Source: Turritopsis dohrnii (lineage: Eukaryota; Cnidaria; Hydrozoa; Anthoathecata; Oceaniidae). From it: a stretch of 64,000 nucleotides of DNA. The notes beneath the pieces are model-generated. The model was given only the letters and a program-made list of their open reading frames with translations, was not told the origin of the DNA and searched no databases. The position numbers were made by a program, and so were the translations under genes. The stretch covers positions 1,218,163 through 1,282,162 of the forward strand of contig BQMF02000064.1 of the NCBI GenBank assembly GCA_027922465.2, given 5' to 3'. Position 1 is the first letter of the stretch. Each line of letters begins with the position of its first letter. Shown here in pieces: positions 23,247 to 36,399 of this stretch.

Positions 23247-24377
23247 GCACGTCTACGATGGCCCAGAAGGGTCAAACTGCGCGCACGTCAAGAAATACTG
23301 CGCGCTTCCCTTTTACTGCGCGCTTCTCCCTTTTACTGCGCGCTCTTGTGTAACCTTACACTGCGCGCTGTCATCGACTATTCTGCGCGCTCTTCATAAT
23401 ACTGCGCGCTTCCCTACGACCACACTACTACGACCATATCAAAATTGGTGTTTTCGAATGGTGTGATTAAAGGAAAAATCTGTGATTTTTTAATTAGTCC
23501 ATTTGACAGAAATATGTTTACATAAAGCAAAAATTTTAAATATTCAAAATGAGTTCTAGAAATTGAACTTTGTTGTAAAAACGTAGCTCCATTTACAACA
23601 CGAGTTAAGTTTGACTTGTGTGTTTTACACTAGTAATCACAAGACATAGAGTAAAACACGCTTTGTTTTTTTTTTAGTCAAATAAAGTATTTTCAGAGTT
23701 ATTTTCAATTTCTCTAAAACATCGTTTTCCATTTTTTTTCCTTTCCAACTATTCAAAATTAAAAGATACAAAAAAATAATATATTTTTAGATCTATCCTT
23801 CAGCTTCTCAGTAAGAGCTTTATTGGTTTTGTAAATGGAAATCAAACGTAAGTGGCTCTGACATGAAAAATGAACACTGAAAAAAGAGCTTTAAATACAA
23901 TTTTTAATCAATTTCTATTGTATTATCTCCTTGGTTAAATGTACCTTCACATTTCTTGAGGCAATGAAGAAAATGAGGATTAGGAAGGCAAGGGAAAGTG
24001 ACGGAAATATTTTTGATTTTATATTACATAAATAGTTGTTTTGAGAAGATAAAGAAGTAGACCATCTCCAAATTGTGCTCAAAATTTGAATTTTTTCAAA
24101 ATTACCTTTTTTCGTTTATCCGCGAAATTAAATTAACTCAAAATTTCATCCACTTAAGGTATTATGAAATAAATTGCTCTTGGGATAAGAGAAGCGCGCA
24201 GTAATACGAAGAGCACGCAGTGTCACGAAGAGCGCGCAGAAAGGTCGATGACAGCGCGCAGTATAAGTTTACACAAGAGCGCGCAGTAAAAGGGAGAAGC
24301 GCGCAGTAAAAGGGAAGCGCGCAGTATTTCTTGACGTGCGCGCAGTTTGACCCTTCTGGGCCATCGTACACGTCTTC
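23247..24377. mobile_element. Foldback element with iterated CTGCGCGC repeats
   Basis: Two inverted arms (23,247-23,414 and 24,187-24,377) of about 170-190 bp share near-identical sequence. In each arm CTGCGCGC recurs about seven times at roughly 18-25 bp steps, strikingly GC/CpG-rich against the AT-rich surroundings. The 770-bp middle has no gene. Long arms packed with short direct repeats are typical of foldback elements. The repeats could be protein-binding sites (inference). Confidence 0.75.
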
Positions 24378-24717
24378 AAAATGCCAGCGCAGTCACCCAC
24401 TTTCAAGGTTTCTTAAATTTAAAAGAAATTAAAGATGAAAAAGATCGTAAAGAAGTTCTCAATATTTTGTGAACAGAGTGAAAGAGATAACCTTTTGTTA
24501 TATTTCTATTCTTGCTTTTGTTTTCTTTTATAAATGTCTGAGTGTTCGTTTGTACACGTGTGGGTTGTATTGCTTTTAGCCCTCTTGGATTAGTACAGCT
24601 CAGCTCAATGTCCTTCTCAGCTCCAACATCAAGAATGTCTTATAATTGATGTTTCTCTAGTTATTTAAATGAATTTGTATGTCATCATTTGGTTAGTCCG
24701 CAGTATTATTTATAAAA

Positions 24718-24917
24718 CTAGCATGTAGCTTTAGCTAGAAAATGCCCCCGCACTCAAGCATTTCAATTTGTATACACAGCAAGCTATACATTGGAAGCTA
24801 TACAACGGAAATAGATATAACTTTTGTTCGAAAACAAATGTTTTGGTTTATTGTGGGCCTGGCAAGTGGCATACTTATATGCTTAAATATTTCGACAAAG
24901 CCAGTTTTTTAGGAAGC
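24718..24917. repeat. Dispersed repeat, best copy
   Basis: CTAGCATGTAGCTTTAGCTA through a tract with GGAAGCTATACAACGG and TGTGGGCCTGG. Related copies lie at about 17,400-17,500 and 28,600-28,800. Small ORFs inside are not conserved between copies. Confidence 0.7.
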
Positions 24918-25784
24918 CTCAAAGCTACTCAACACTCACTCAAAATCGTTTTAGAACTGTCTCGCATAATGATCACGAGAGGAGTAGCATTTAACATTTA
25001 ATTTGTAACATTTAATGCATCGAAACAGGCATACAATAACACCCTTTATTCAAAGAGTTGACATGATGGCATCAATTGAACTTCAGGACAAACTCGATAA
25101 TTGAAAAACCATTTAATCAGCCAACGGTCATTTAAAGAACAAGCAATGTTTTATGACATCATTTCTGTTGTTTTGAAAGAACAAGGGTGAAGGGAAGTCA
25201 AAACATTAAGATGGATGCTTTTGTAAAACTTTTCACGGTAACAAACATTTTAACTTTTGATAACATTGTATAAACACAATAAAAACATAATAAAAAGAAT
25301 TGTGAGCATGATAAGATCATTTTGAAATGGGATATCAGATTTGAAAACTCATTGACAGATGGTCTTCACGGTTTTTCACTTACATTAGAATTGAGTTAAA
25401 CTTTCTTTACGATAACTTTTCCAAGTACAAGAACAATTAATTGTTCATATTCCTCCTCGCTCTGCGCTTACGCTCGCTGCGGTGGCAATAATAATTTTTT
25501 TAATTAACCTTTTTTTATCAACGATATCAGTTTTTAACTTCTACTAATTACTACGAACAGCCTTCCTACTCACCATGCACCATGGCAACTACAAATTCAA
25601 ATTAACTTTTTAACTTTTTTTATGTTTACAATGTAGGAATTAGGAAGATCTATACATACATAATATCAAATGTTTAAGGCATATGATGTTTTAGGTATTT
25701 CAGATGAATTTTACATTACATTACACCATTATTTCATATGTATACAAAGTTTCACAATGCCCTGGAGTGTATATGATATTAAAC
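24918..25784. other. No gene recognised
   Basis: AT-rich. A short CpG-richer word (GCTCTGCGCTTACGCTCGCTGC) at about 25,461-25,482 has a relative near 35,090. Nothing else supported. Confidence 0.4.
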
Positions 25785-27125
25785 AAGAGCCAGATGGCGC
25801 AAAACGGTAGCAGCAATTTTACTTAAAGTTATGAAAAGTTACTACAAAGTTCTTTGAGGCTTGTGTTTTTCTATATCTCGTGGAAAACAGGCATAAACGA
25901 TAAATTTGTTAAAATTATTAGTTAGTGTAAAAAGGGTCTAATCATAAACCACCAGAAATTAATTTATTAAAGACAAAAGAATTATACATGCGTGAGCTGT
26001 ATATGATTTTTTTATAAGAAAATTTTTTGTAAGACTATGGGGCTGTTCATATGGAGAAAAAAATATCCCGGTAGGCAGGGAAACTTTTCGACACACCAAA
26101 AAAAATTACCTCGGTAAGCGAGGAAATAATATGACTCGTGTAAAGTAGCGGGAAAAATTTAAAAACAAATATGGCGGCAGTCAATAAACGATACATTCTT
26201 CTTCTATATGTATTAAGATTATTTATAAGATTCTCAATCATTGCATCGTTCCACCTGAAATTTTTTCGGTGGAATGATGATGATTCTCTGTAATTGATGA
26301 TGATTTCTCTGCCATTTTGACGAAAGCATGAACTTACAATCTTGCTGACTAGACATAAAATGATCCCGCTCACCGGGGTAATTGTGTTCATATGGAGAAA
26401 TTATTTCCCCGCCTACCGAGATCTCGCTTATCAATACGCGAGATCCCGCTTACCGGGATGTTTTTTTTATCATATGAACGAAATATAATTGTTCATAACA
26501 ATTCTTAAGAGAGGCGAGATCTCGGCAAGTGGAGCGTCAAAAAGTTTCCCCGCTTACCGAGACATTTTTTTCCCTTATGAACAGCCCCTATGTGTAGAAA
26601 AAAAACACGCGTTTCGAAAAAAAAAAAAAAAATGTTTTTAATTATAATTTCATGAAACCAAAAATGAATTCAAACAAATAACTGCCTTTTCGAACTAGAT
26701 CTTTGAAAGCCTTAATTCAGAAACAGTGTATAGTAAGCTTACAACTGAGGTAATATGAAATTTTGAACTGATAAGCTTTACCGTCAAGAAAAGCAACATA
26801 TCAAGTATTTTCAGTTAGCGTAATGAACTAAAAGTCCCATTTTTATGTAGGCCTATTTGATTAGAATTCATACTTTCATGGATTAAGCTACAAAATATCA
26901 GATTATGTACTTTTGAAACTAAACGCAATCTACTTTTAAATGTTTGTTACAGAATTCGAAGATTCGAAGGCTGCGTTCCTTCATTAGAACTTACATTGCG
27001 TTATCAGTAGAGTCTCGCAGACTCTAAATTACAGACTAATTGCCATTACGGCCGGAGTAGTAGAGTAGGGGGAGTAGGAGTCCGCGGGTGTTTTAATACG
27101 GTATTCGCTATCGCTGCTACCGTAA
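25785..27125. repeat. Left arm of a 10-kb-spaced inverted duplication
   Basis: GAGCCAGATGGCGCAAAACGG at the left and a CGGTATTCGCTATCGCTGC word at the right recur in reverse complement at 37,230 and 36,430. The left arm carries an inserted MITE (26,039-26,588) absent from the other arm. Confidence 0.85.
26039..26588. mobile_element. MITE with GGGGCTGTTCATA termini
   Basis: Terminal inverted repeats GGGGCTGTTCATATGGAG / TTATGAACAGCCCC bound a 550-bp element rich in CCCGGTAAGCGGG-like words. It is flanked by TAT on both sides. The empty site in the inverted arm near 36,955 reads CTTATGTAG, so the insertion is directly visible. No transposase inside. Confidence 0.85.
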
Positions 27126-27737
27126 TTAATGTCATATATCATATAATCATACATGTCATATAATCTTTTTCGAATTCTGCATATAAAGAGTTTTGATATA
27201 CTGGTCTTGAATATGTCAATTCAGGTCAAGAATGTTTGTAAATAAAAAACATGGTGCATGCCATATTGTCAAATAACTCGTAACTTATACCTTAATAACT
27301 TATAATCAAACTAAATCACAAATGTCTGATTTCAGTTATGTTGATTTTGGTATGGGTGCATTTTGCATTATCTATGTTTTCCTTTTTGCGGCTGTGATTT
27401 TGTTTGTCAGGAAGATTGGCATCATACATCGAATTCAGAAATTCAGAATGTTCAGAGTAACATTAGAATAAGTTACGTGCATACGCATCATCCTTTAATA
27501 TTATTTTCTATGTTGATCTAAAAAACTTCCTTAACGCGATTTGTAAATATACAAAGCATTTCTTGTTTTTTCTTTAGTATAACTTTTCAAATTACAAGAA
27601 CAATTTATTGTTCACATGAAACAATAGTTAAAAAGTGTTACAATACAACAAATAGTTTAATGAGTAGTGTAACCATGTGGCATAGTGTAGCAGTGGCGGT
27701 ATTTCAAAACCAATTTGGAATATGCAAACCAAATACC
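27126..27737. other. No gene recognised
   Basis: AT-rich spacer between the inverted duplication and the mariner remnant. Confidence 0.4.
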
Positions 27738-28068
27738 GGGTGCGCCAAAAAAAGTGTATACGTTTGAACTGATATTTTGAAAAAAAATACTCTCTTAATA
27801 TCTAGAGATTTTTTTACTTGAAAGACGAAAGATTAACTTAGATTTTGATGTATCATATGTTAAATTTCGTCTATTTCTTAAAATGTTATGAAGGAAAACA
27901 TTTTATATCTACTTTATAAAAATATCATTTTTTAAGAAAAAATAAGGTATTAAATTTAATTTTATTTTTTGCATTGTGCATTATTTGGTTATAGAAAAAA
28001 TCAACTTCAAATTGATTTGAGAGGGAGTAAAAACAAAGGAAGGACGAATTTTATTTCGAAAGACTTTT

Positions 28069-28416
28069 TTATTCATTTAAGAAATAATTTCCATTTGCTT
28101 GAATACTTTTTCTTGCTCGAAAAACCATAGCTGTGAAAGCAATAACGACCAATGCTGGCTGCAGATTATTACATGCAGAGACAATTTCATTTGGAAGTTC
28201 TCTCAAATTCTTTGGTTGCTGATTAACAAGCTTCATCCAATTTTGCGGCTGAAGGAATCCCCAGAGAAAAAAGTCACACACAGCAAGATCTGGAGATCGT
28301 AGTGGCCAAGGCCAATCACCACGTTTGCTGATGACTTTTCCTGGGAATTGACCGCACAGGTACCAAAGCGTTTCACTATTTGTATGTGCTGATGCACCAT
28401 CTTGTTGCCACCACAT
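28069..28416 (-). pseudogene. mariner-type transposase C-terminal fragment
   Basis: The reading frame gives WWQQDGASAHT, RGDWPWPLRSPDL and CDFFLWGFL, hallmark words of the catalytic C-terminal half of mariner-like DDE transposases (the SPDL..CDFFLWG block holds the last acidic residues). The N-terminal DNA-binding half is missing. A mariner-like terminus, GGGTGCGCCAAAAAAAGTGT, lies at about 27,740 on the plus strand, so the relic element probably spans about 27,740-28,500. Not functional. Confidence 0.8.
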
Positions 28417-28599
28417 ATCATGCCTATTAATGTTAAGTCAACGAAAGTCTCTCTGAACAGCGTTGTATCTGATGATACGTAGATACTCCCTGGTGTTCAA
28501 ACTGCCAATCACAAAATAAGATGTTGTTGATTTGTTAACTTTTTGTTATCTCTTTAGCCTAAGTGACACTGATGCTAATATACCTTTCAAAAAGTGTAA

Positions 28600-28800
28600 A
28601 CTAGCATGTAGCTTTAGCTAAAAATGCCCCCGCGCTCAAGCATTCCAATTTATACAGACAGCAAGCCATACATTAACAGTGGAAACGAAAACAAGTTTTT
28701 GGCCGAAAAAAAAAATGTTTGGGTTGATTTGGGACCTGATATGAGGCAAAGTTATATGCTTAAATATTTTTACAAAATCAGTTTTTGGCATTTCAAAACC
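28600..28800. repeat. Dispersed repeat, diverged copy
   Basis: CTAGCATGTAGCTTTAGCTA and the following CCCCCGC(A/G)CTCAAGCATT match 24,718-24,917, with indels after 28,660. Confidence 0.65.
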
Positions 28801-31355
28801 AACTTGCAATATGCAAACCAAATAGATCTACACTTAAACAGATGAAAATATGCACAAAACTTTGTTACTTTTTGTTATCTCTTAGGTCTAAATTACACTG
28901 ATGTTAATATACCTTTCAAAAAGTGTAAATAAGGCTTAACAAGTAATATTAGAAAGTATTTGCTACAAACAAAAGAAATGTGTGAATTGAAACCATTGAT
29001 ACATATTTTATAATTTTTATCTGCGGCGCGAAGCAACAGCAGATATTGGTTTACCCGTGGATGATGATGATGATGATGATCCTAAAACGGCCTAAAGTGA
29101 CGTCATGTTGTGTGCTGTTTACATGGCTCTTATGATCCCTGGTCACACGACATCAAATTTCAGTAGCGTGAATTCCCGTCAATAAAGCATTGATTTATAT
29201 GCGGTAGTGTGTTTTTCTACATCTATTGGTTTTTTGTGGAGAGGTACATCTCTTCTCAAGACAACCTGGCGACAAACTTTCAATTTTAGCTCTCATTAAT
29301 TCGGTAGAGGAAGTCATCACTCAGCAAAACACACTAGGGACTATATTTTCTTTTTGCACACCCAATTTTTTCACTAATAATGTCCTTCTTGCCTGAATCA
29401 AATGTGTTTTCGTTGGCTGTTATAATTAAAATTGGGGTGCATGGTCCTCACAACCTCGAAGCGTTGACTATTTATCAGATTCGTTTGTAGACCACAACCT
29501 TCATTTGTGGGACTTTTGACTTTGTATCCAGTTTGAGGGACTTCACCACACAGGACAACGTTTTTATAAACCACAAATCTTTAAGAAACAAAATTATAAT
29601 AATACCTTCACAAGCCCCACATATTTCCCCATTATGTTGTAATTTGAGCTACATTTTTATTAGCAACAAACATGTGATATGACACGCGACACATGTGGCG
29701 GGCATCATATGCTATGGAGATATCTATAGTTATTTCTATAAACAAATTAAACAACCTGTTTTTTCTATTGTTTTATCAGTTTTTAATTTTCTCTTGTATA
29801 CATTATCTTTGGGCATATTTCCATACGTTTCTACTACTACATTATGTATACTGTGCTTGAAGTTTCTGGATAAAACTTTTTGCATTGAAATTAGGGATCG
29901 AAAATATTCAGGGGGCGTATTGAGCCGTTCATTGTGAAAGTTGCGAATTCACAAGGGTAAATTTTCAAGTTAAAATTTTCGTCATTCTTTTCAAAAGCAC
30001 GTGACTGTAGTTTTCAGTGTGTTCGACAGCTCCTATTATATAAACTCTTAACCACTTTCATTATGTTTTTGTAATCTTTGCTTTTGAAAAGAAAACATGA
30101 AGCTTTTAGTTTTGAATTTCAATGATTTTGTGCTCCTACATTGGTGTATTGTAAGAATAATATAATGATGGGAGTGCATTACTTTTTCAATTTCCGCGCC
30201 TTAGCGAAGGAAATTGTTTGATTTAGACATTCTATCTATCTCTTTCTTTCTCTCCGTAACAGTTTTTTGCCGTTTTCGGAAAGTCCGTTCGGATTTAGGA
30301 TTGTTTGTTTCTTCAGAATAGTTAATGACAGACCCAAAACTCTATGCAAAATGTAATACAAAAAGGCCACTTTCAATATCAATTCATAAAAATAATAAGC
30401 CTTTTATACTTTTGGAATACTTTTAAAAGTTATTTTAGCCGTTTTATGTTGAAAACTTCCCAATTCAGTTATCTTTAAAATTTCTTTAAAAAGTCAGTAA
30501 AATATGCACACCGAACACGTGAATCGTTCTCGAACCGTTTGGTTTATGTTTTGAGGAAATTGTAGAATTAGAAAAAACTTTGAAGAAGAATTTTAAGACT
30601 TTATCTACTATTGCAATCGAAATATAATAAATATAATAAGAACATTCCTTATAGAGGAAATATTGGTGTTTAGCTGACTCTGGGAAAAATTCTTGAAAAA
30701 GAAGGCTTGATAGTAACCGAAACTTTGCTGTGAAAAAAACTTTCAATATTGCAGCAAAAATGTATTATAGTATCAAAACATTACTGGTGAATACATCTTA
30801 TCAATAAATGCATGAAACTTGTTCATTTCATTTAATAAATATTACACCGAAAGTTGAAGATATTGAAAAAAAACAAACAAATGAAATTGTCATAGCCAGC
30901 ACAAATCACTAGTGAATGAATTGACCCACAAATATACATACATACTGAAAGTATAAACAATTGCAAGATATTGGTAAACGATATGTCTTATAAAACTGTT
31001 TTTCTGGCTCCGAAACGTCATAGTGAATTGAAAAGCAGTAATAAATTAAAGAAGAGGGTAATTTGGGGAATTCCAGACTGTATATATCAAATTATTCATC
31101 ACTGTACAATGCTCGGTCAAGTTATCACTTGTGTGGAACTGGTTAGTTTTAAATTCACATTTAATAGATTTTAAGATGACATTGTTCAAAATAATCCTGC
31201 AAACCGCTCAATGGAAGCACAATGATTTAGTTTGGATATATGTCAGAGGAAAACAAACTTTGGATGATGATTAGAATCCAATCAATTATATACATACAAC
31301 GAGATCACTAAAGTCTTGTGAAAATTTGGAATGTAATTATGTTCTAGGACACAAT
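28801..31355. other. No gene recognised
   Basis: AT-rich, with a GATGAT tract at about 29,060-29,080. ORFs of 60-90 codons (for example 29,695-29,937) have hydrophobic composition from T-richness and no domain. Confidence 0.4.
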
Positions 31356-31780
31356 ACCTTAAGGGGATTTTTTTTTTGCGTGGATTAAGTTTTCAACTTT
31401 TGCGAATTTTGGTCAAATTCGCAAAAATAAATCCACGCAAAACGTCAAGACATGAACAATTCGTGAAAATAAATCCACGTAAAGTTTCATGATTTTATTT
31501 GCTCATTTTTTGGCTCTGCATACCTTTCATATATTAACTATTTCCTTGTACTTATCAAGCACCCATTGGTTTTGCAATGTGGCAGGCATGGAAATGGTGA
31601 TTTTCGCTGCTACTTCTAAGCTATATTATAATACTCACATTGCACTTTATGCCCATTCGCAAATATAAATCCAAACATTTTCCTTGAGAAGCTCTGACTC
31701 GAAAAAATTTATCCATGCAAAACGCTCTCAAACCTTGGCTCGCAAAAATTAGTCCACGCAAAAAAAATCCCCTTAAGGTA
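31356..31780. mobile_element. MITE with CCTTAAGGGGATTTTTT termini
   Basis: The ends CCTTAAGGGGATTTTTT and AAAAAATCCCCTTAAGG are long inverted repeats flanked by TA-type sequence. Inside, GCGTGGATT/AATCCACGC words and CAAATTCGCAAAAATAAATC recur. Its right end and flank are copied at about 38,290-38,560. Confidence 0.8.
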
Positions 31781-31896
31781 TATCATGTTCGAAAAGAACA
31801 TTTTCATACAGATCCTAACAAACTTTTATTGTGTCATTTGTCTTTTCGTGCACATTGGTGTTATTTATAGACTCCATAGAAGTAGTAATATGCAGA

Positions 31897-32060
31897 CAGT
31901 GGTGGATCGAGAGTGTAGTCACAACTTGTGGAAAGCGCATCAACATAAGTTGTGAATTCAGTTCATATTATCAATGGGATTATTTGAACCTTTTTCTTTT
32001 ATGTTTGAATTGCTAACACTCTCCTACACAAGTTGCGGCTTACCTCTGGATCCGCCACTG
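31897..32060. mobile_element. hAT-like MITE
   Basis: CAGTGGTGGATCGAGAG and CTCTGGATCCGCCACTG are imperfect inverted repeats of the CAGTGGCGGATC type common in hAT non-autonomous elements. The flanking GCAGA/GCAGG may be a decayed target duplication. Confidence 0.6.
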
Positions 32061-32139
32061 GCAGGTTAAGTAGAAATAGATCTTCGTATTGTATGTTATG
32101 TTGATTTAAGTTATGTATATAATTTTTATCTTCTTGTAA

Positions 32140-32545
32140 TCCTGTTAAATGTCATTGATTAAAATCTTTGAAATGCCCAACTTTCTCCTGCTATTAATGA
32201 AAGTTATGAACAATTTCATGTAATGTTTACTTAAATATATTACCAAATTCAAATTTCTGGCAAAATTTGGAAGGTCCTGAACAATTGCAAGGTCCTGATA
32301 TTAAAGTTGGCAGTTACTTGCAGATTTTTCCCTGATTTTCAAATGATTTTGGTTCACTTCTATCGAATATCATTTTATTCTTCATGTGAACCATAAGTCA
32401 TATTTTGGGAATTGTGATAGACCTGTTCTCACGTAAGCAACAAGAACAGAATGGATAGCCATTCGGATATCTTGAAAATTAGCCTAAAGCTATTTCCTCT
32501 AGGCCTGCTGCGGAAATTGTTCAAGCCCTGAGGCTTCTAGTTTTA
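32140..32545. repeat. Second arm of the 3.1-3.5-kb inverted duplication
   Basis: Reverse complement of about 3,100-3,545: AGACCTGTTCTCACGTAAGC, CATAAGTCATATTTTGGGAA and TCATGTAATGTTTACTTAAA all recur. Confidence 0.8.
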
Positions 32546-33519
32546 TATTCATTCACACACAGTGCTTTAGTCTCTATTATTCATATTATAGGTATAATCA
32601 TTATTGTTTTGTATTGGAAAATAAATCACTTTTATCGAGGCACGAGTGAACATTCTTAAAAACACACATCTTGCTCTGTCTGGCTTATTGAAAATGTTTA
32701 CGTATAAATTCTGTGATTTTGATCAGAAAGAAACGATGGCTAAACCGAGTAGAATGTGTGCAAAGTAGTGCAATTTGACCTTGCATGAACATATTATTAG
32801 AAAGTTTCAGAGAACAGAAATCATGTTTTATTTTTCTGTTTTTGATTGTTGAAAGTGAAAGTTGTTTTTCTCTCTTTTTTCTCTATCTGATCTAGACGGG
32901 CCAATATTCAAAGTTTTCTCTGGCGCCTCGGTCCCGACCTTGGTGGGGTCTCTTGCTTCACTATATTTACCTGTTTCACAACTTTCACAATGGTACTAAA
33001 ATCTGTCAATACGCTCCCGATATTCTTAATAAAAAGATTGTTTTTCTCCTATGAGAGTCCAAAAAGGTATTTGTTAAAAGAAAAACAATGGAGACATAGA
33101 CGTATTCAAGGTCATTTGCAAAAAGTGGAGGAGTCCAACATTACAATATTTCTTTTCAGTCTTAAGTATTGAATAGGTTTTTTAGCACGCTTTCCTTTTA
33201 TATATACATAAATGACTAAATTCTCCTCCACAAATTTTGACTAAGCTCTAGCCTCTGGGAGAGATGAAGTCATCCGTTTAAATTTATTCTTTATGCTAAA
33301 AGATAACCTGTGTGAGACAGATTGCATAATCATATATCTTGAAAAGTATACATTTATATATGTTTTGTATATTTAAAACTGATTTTTCCACATTTTTAAG
33401 TTTTGAAGAATGTTGTTTGGGAATGTCACAATATTAATCTTATCAATTATATTTGTTTGGTTTTATTATTTCAGGTACATATAAAGCACCAATCAAGAGC
33501 TATCAATGTATGAACATCA
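32546..33519. other. No gene recognised
   Basis: AT-rich. Short word GGCGCCTCGGTCCCGACC near 32,921-32,938 stands out as GC-rich but has no partner that I can see. Confidence 0.4.
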
Positions 33520-34320
33520 ATGTATGATTTAGGAAGAAAAATATCAATGGCTATAACAAAATAATTGAACTTTTGAGTCAGAGACAGAAGAAGTATACAA
33601 TATCAACCATTTAGGGCATTTCTAGCCACATATGGTCTTAAAATGATGCAATATTCAGAAATTATTGATTTTCAGAGAACTTCAGACAATAAGTCATTTG
33701 AAAAGAACATATATGACCAAATGCTTGTGAAAACCTCGAAACACTTGTTGACTCTGAAAAAACAACTATGATATGCAACGATTTTCCAGTCTATGGATAT
33801 ATTTTTATGGAGAATACATTTCATATATATGAGAGTCAGAACAGTGTACAGAAGTTACGAATCTGTGCTTATGCATAACAGAGTTCTGTTAGCTATTGTT
33901 GCTCAAAGCAGTTTGTTTTCTATTGTTCACTCCTTCCCTTATCCATCTCTACCTCACGTTCCCAAAACTCCTGAACTGAATAAGCTGTAATTGTTTAAGT
34001 TAAAGATAGAATAAACCCATAACAGCACATATGTTTGAGAAATGTACCTACTCTGGGAACTCAAGTTTTATTCATTGTGTTTTCAAGGAAAAATAAACGT
34101 GAAAATATCCTTTTCCCGTTTTATATGAATGCTTATACTTCTTTAGCTCGCATGAATTTATTGAATCAAAATATTTCTTTGTTTTTGCTGATGAAAGGTT
34201 CAGCCACAGGCAATCACGATTCTTCGGATACTGGTTTTGTCGGCAGTTCGTTATCAGCATTAATTGAGTATTCTAAAATACTGTGCAGTCATCAATCAAT
34301 GCCTTGGTGAGACTGAAGTG
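33520..34320. repeat. Segmental duplication, copy 2
   Basis: Same orientation as 16,600-17,395. The open frames of the two copies differ, so this is not a conserved gene. Confidence 0.8.
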
Positions 34321-35124
34321 TAATGCATCAGGAGTCGCACACTTCTCCCTTTTAGGTTACTTCTAAATGAACTACTTTCTTTCATTGTGCTGATTGTTTT
34401 GCCGCAGATTTAGCGACTGTGGTCGTTCTTGTTATAATTAAAATAAGATCTGTTAAAAACATTCCGAAGAGCCAAAAAAAAAAAAAAAAAATTTTTCAAA
34501 AAAAAAATTAAAGCGAAAAATCCATTGCGTTTCAAACTTTGATTTAAAACAAAAAATAGCCAAAGTTTACATAAAAAAACAAGAAAAAAATATATAGGTT
34601 TTATTGATCATCATGATCACACTAGGTTTGGAAGACAGTCAAAGAAGAAAAACACGAAGAACGACAATTTGTAATATGGCTTTCTTGTATACACAGAAAT
34701 CCAATTAAAATCTTTTGAAGGCAAGATCCGCCAAAAATCAGTGCATTAAACAAAATTATTGAAAGAAAAATTTAGAGTTAAAATATATACAAAAATAAAA
34801 TGCATGGTTGGCAAAATTTCGGATATCAAGCTGTGCTTCAAAATCCTTGTCGTTCACTTCACTAAAACAACACAAAAGTAACACGAAAAATGTCTAAGCA
34901 ATTTTAGCATACGATCTTCTTAAATAACATAGTGTAATATAATAATAAATTAGGAAAGAGAAAAACATTCTGATAATAATTGTATACCACCGTGTAAAGT
35001 AAACACGAAATGTAGGAGGATGATGAAGATGAAGATGATGATGAACAAAATTGGAAACTGGCATTTGCCTATCTCGTAACTACTATGCCTCCTCGCTCGC
35101 TGCGGGGAAAATTAATCGCCTGTG
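34321..35124. other. No gene recognised
   Basis: A-rich, with an A-run at about 34,477-34,508 and a GATGAAGAT tract at 35,018-35,043. Confidence 0.4.
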
Positions 35125-35970
35125 ATACTTTTATGAAAATACTGAGAATTTTTTTTTACCTTTTCACCTTATTCATGATCCATGCGATGTTAAAGAATAC
35201 GGAATTGAATGAGTAAACTACGTTGAACAAATATATTGCGTCAACGTTCCAGATGATCGTGAGCAAAATTGCTAAGTATTCAAAATCAAAACAAAAGTAA
35301 ATACTTTTGCAGATGAAACTCCGTTATAGATTAGTTTTCTTGGTCTTACATAATATGCAACAAAATAACCGGAAGGTTAAACATTTTATAAGAAACAGAG
35401 TCGAAAATGTTTCTATAAAAATTGATATTTTGACCTTACTTTCCAAAGGTCATCATCAGATGACCTTCTTGTACGATTAATTAGTAGTTCATTGAGTGTA
35501 GATCTGAAAAGATTTGAATTATCACTTGAAAAAGAGCATTTTATGGGTATGGGGGAAAATACTGACGGCAATACAAAGTCTTTCACTATAAGTTCTTAAG
35601 AAAACATATCGAAAAATGAAAAGAATGATCGTTTGCTATAGACTTTTTCATGAATTACGTCATTACAAGCATCGCCTCGTTTCTAAGTTTATGAATAATT
35701 ACGTGCTTAACCTTAATAAAAGAATTTCATGAAAAATGTTTCCCCAAGGTGTCATTTCTCTTTTTAAAAAGCGCAAACGTCATTAATATTCAATTTGAAA
35801 ACGAGACGTTGTTTGTAGTGACGTAATTCATGAAAAGGTCTATTCTGACGGAATTTAATTAAGATTTTCTTCATTACCTCCACTCGAAACTTATTGAAAG
35901 TTGTCTATTAAAAGTAGCTATACACAGTTTTTTTCAAATAAAAATTGTTTTGTTGTTTTTTTAATGAATT
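35125..35970. repeat. Local direct duplication, copy 1
   Basis: GTGATACTTTTATGAAAATA, the words around CGAAAATGTTTCTATAAAAATTG, and TTTTATGGGTATGGGGGAAA recur in the same order at about 37,470-38,220. A third partial copy starts at about 38,690. Copy 1 has an extra segment (about 35,640-35,830) missing from copy 2. Confidence 0.8.
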
Positions 35971-36399
35971 TTCATTTGGGTTTTTTTTTATCAAAATGAA
36001 AGCCAAACTTATTCTCTGATACATGCAAAAAAAAAGGAAAATAATCTGGAGAGACTAATTATAAAATGGCTTATAAAGTGTCCCTTTACAACGTTGAAAA
36101 ATGTCGAAAATATCTCAACTCAAACACTCAGAGGGGCGACAAGAAAGTTCAAGAAATACAGGAGTAGAGGCAATTGAGTGTTCGAGTTTTCTAGAGTTGA
36201 CTGAATGTTACTTAAATTTCTATTTCCCTGCTATATCAACCTCGTACCCAGGGTTTTTTGCCTTTTCAATCTACGGACGGCAAACAGGCAAACAGTACTG
36301 ATAATTGACCAGTGTCTTGTCATCATAAGACGAAACAAATTTGTGCATAATTTCCTCACTCTATCAACATAACGTGTTCAATGAATGTATTTTGGAAAA

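Noticed and set aside
23286..23414. Short periodic CTGCGCGC repeats resembling a CRISPR array
   Set aside because: Repeats are 8-10 bp with mirrored arms 770 bp apart and no cas genes; foldback element.
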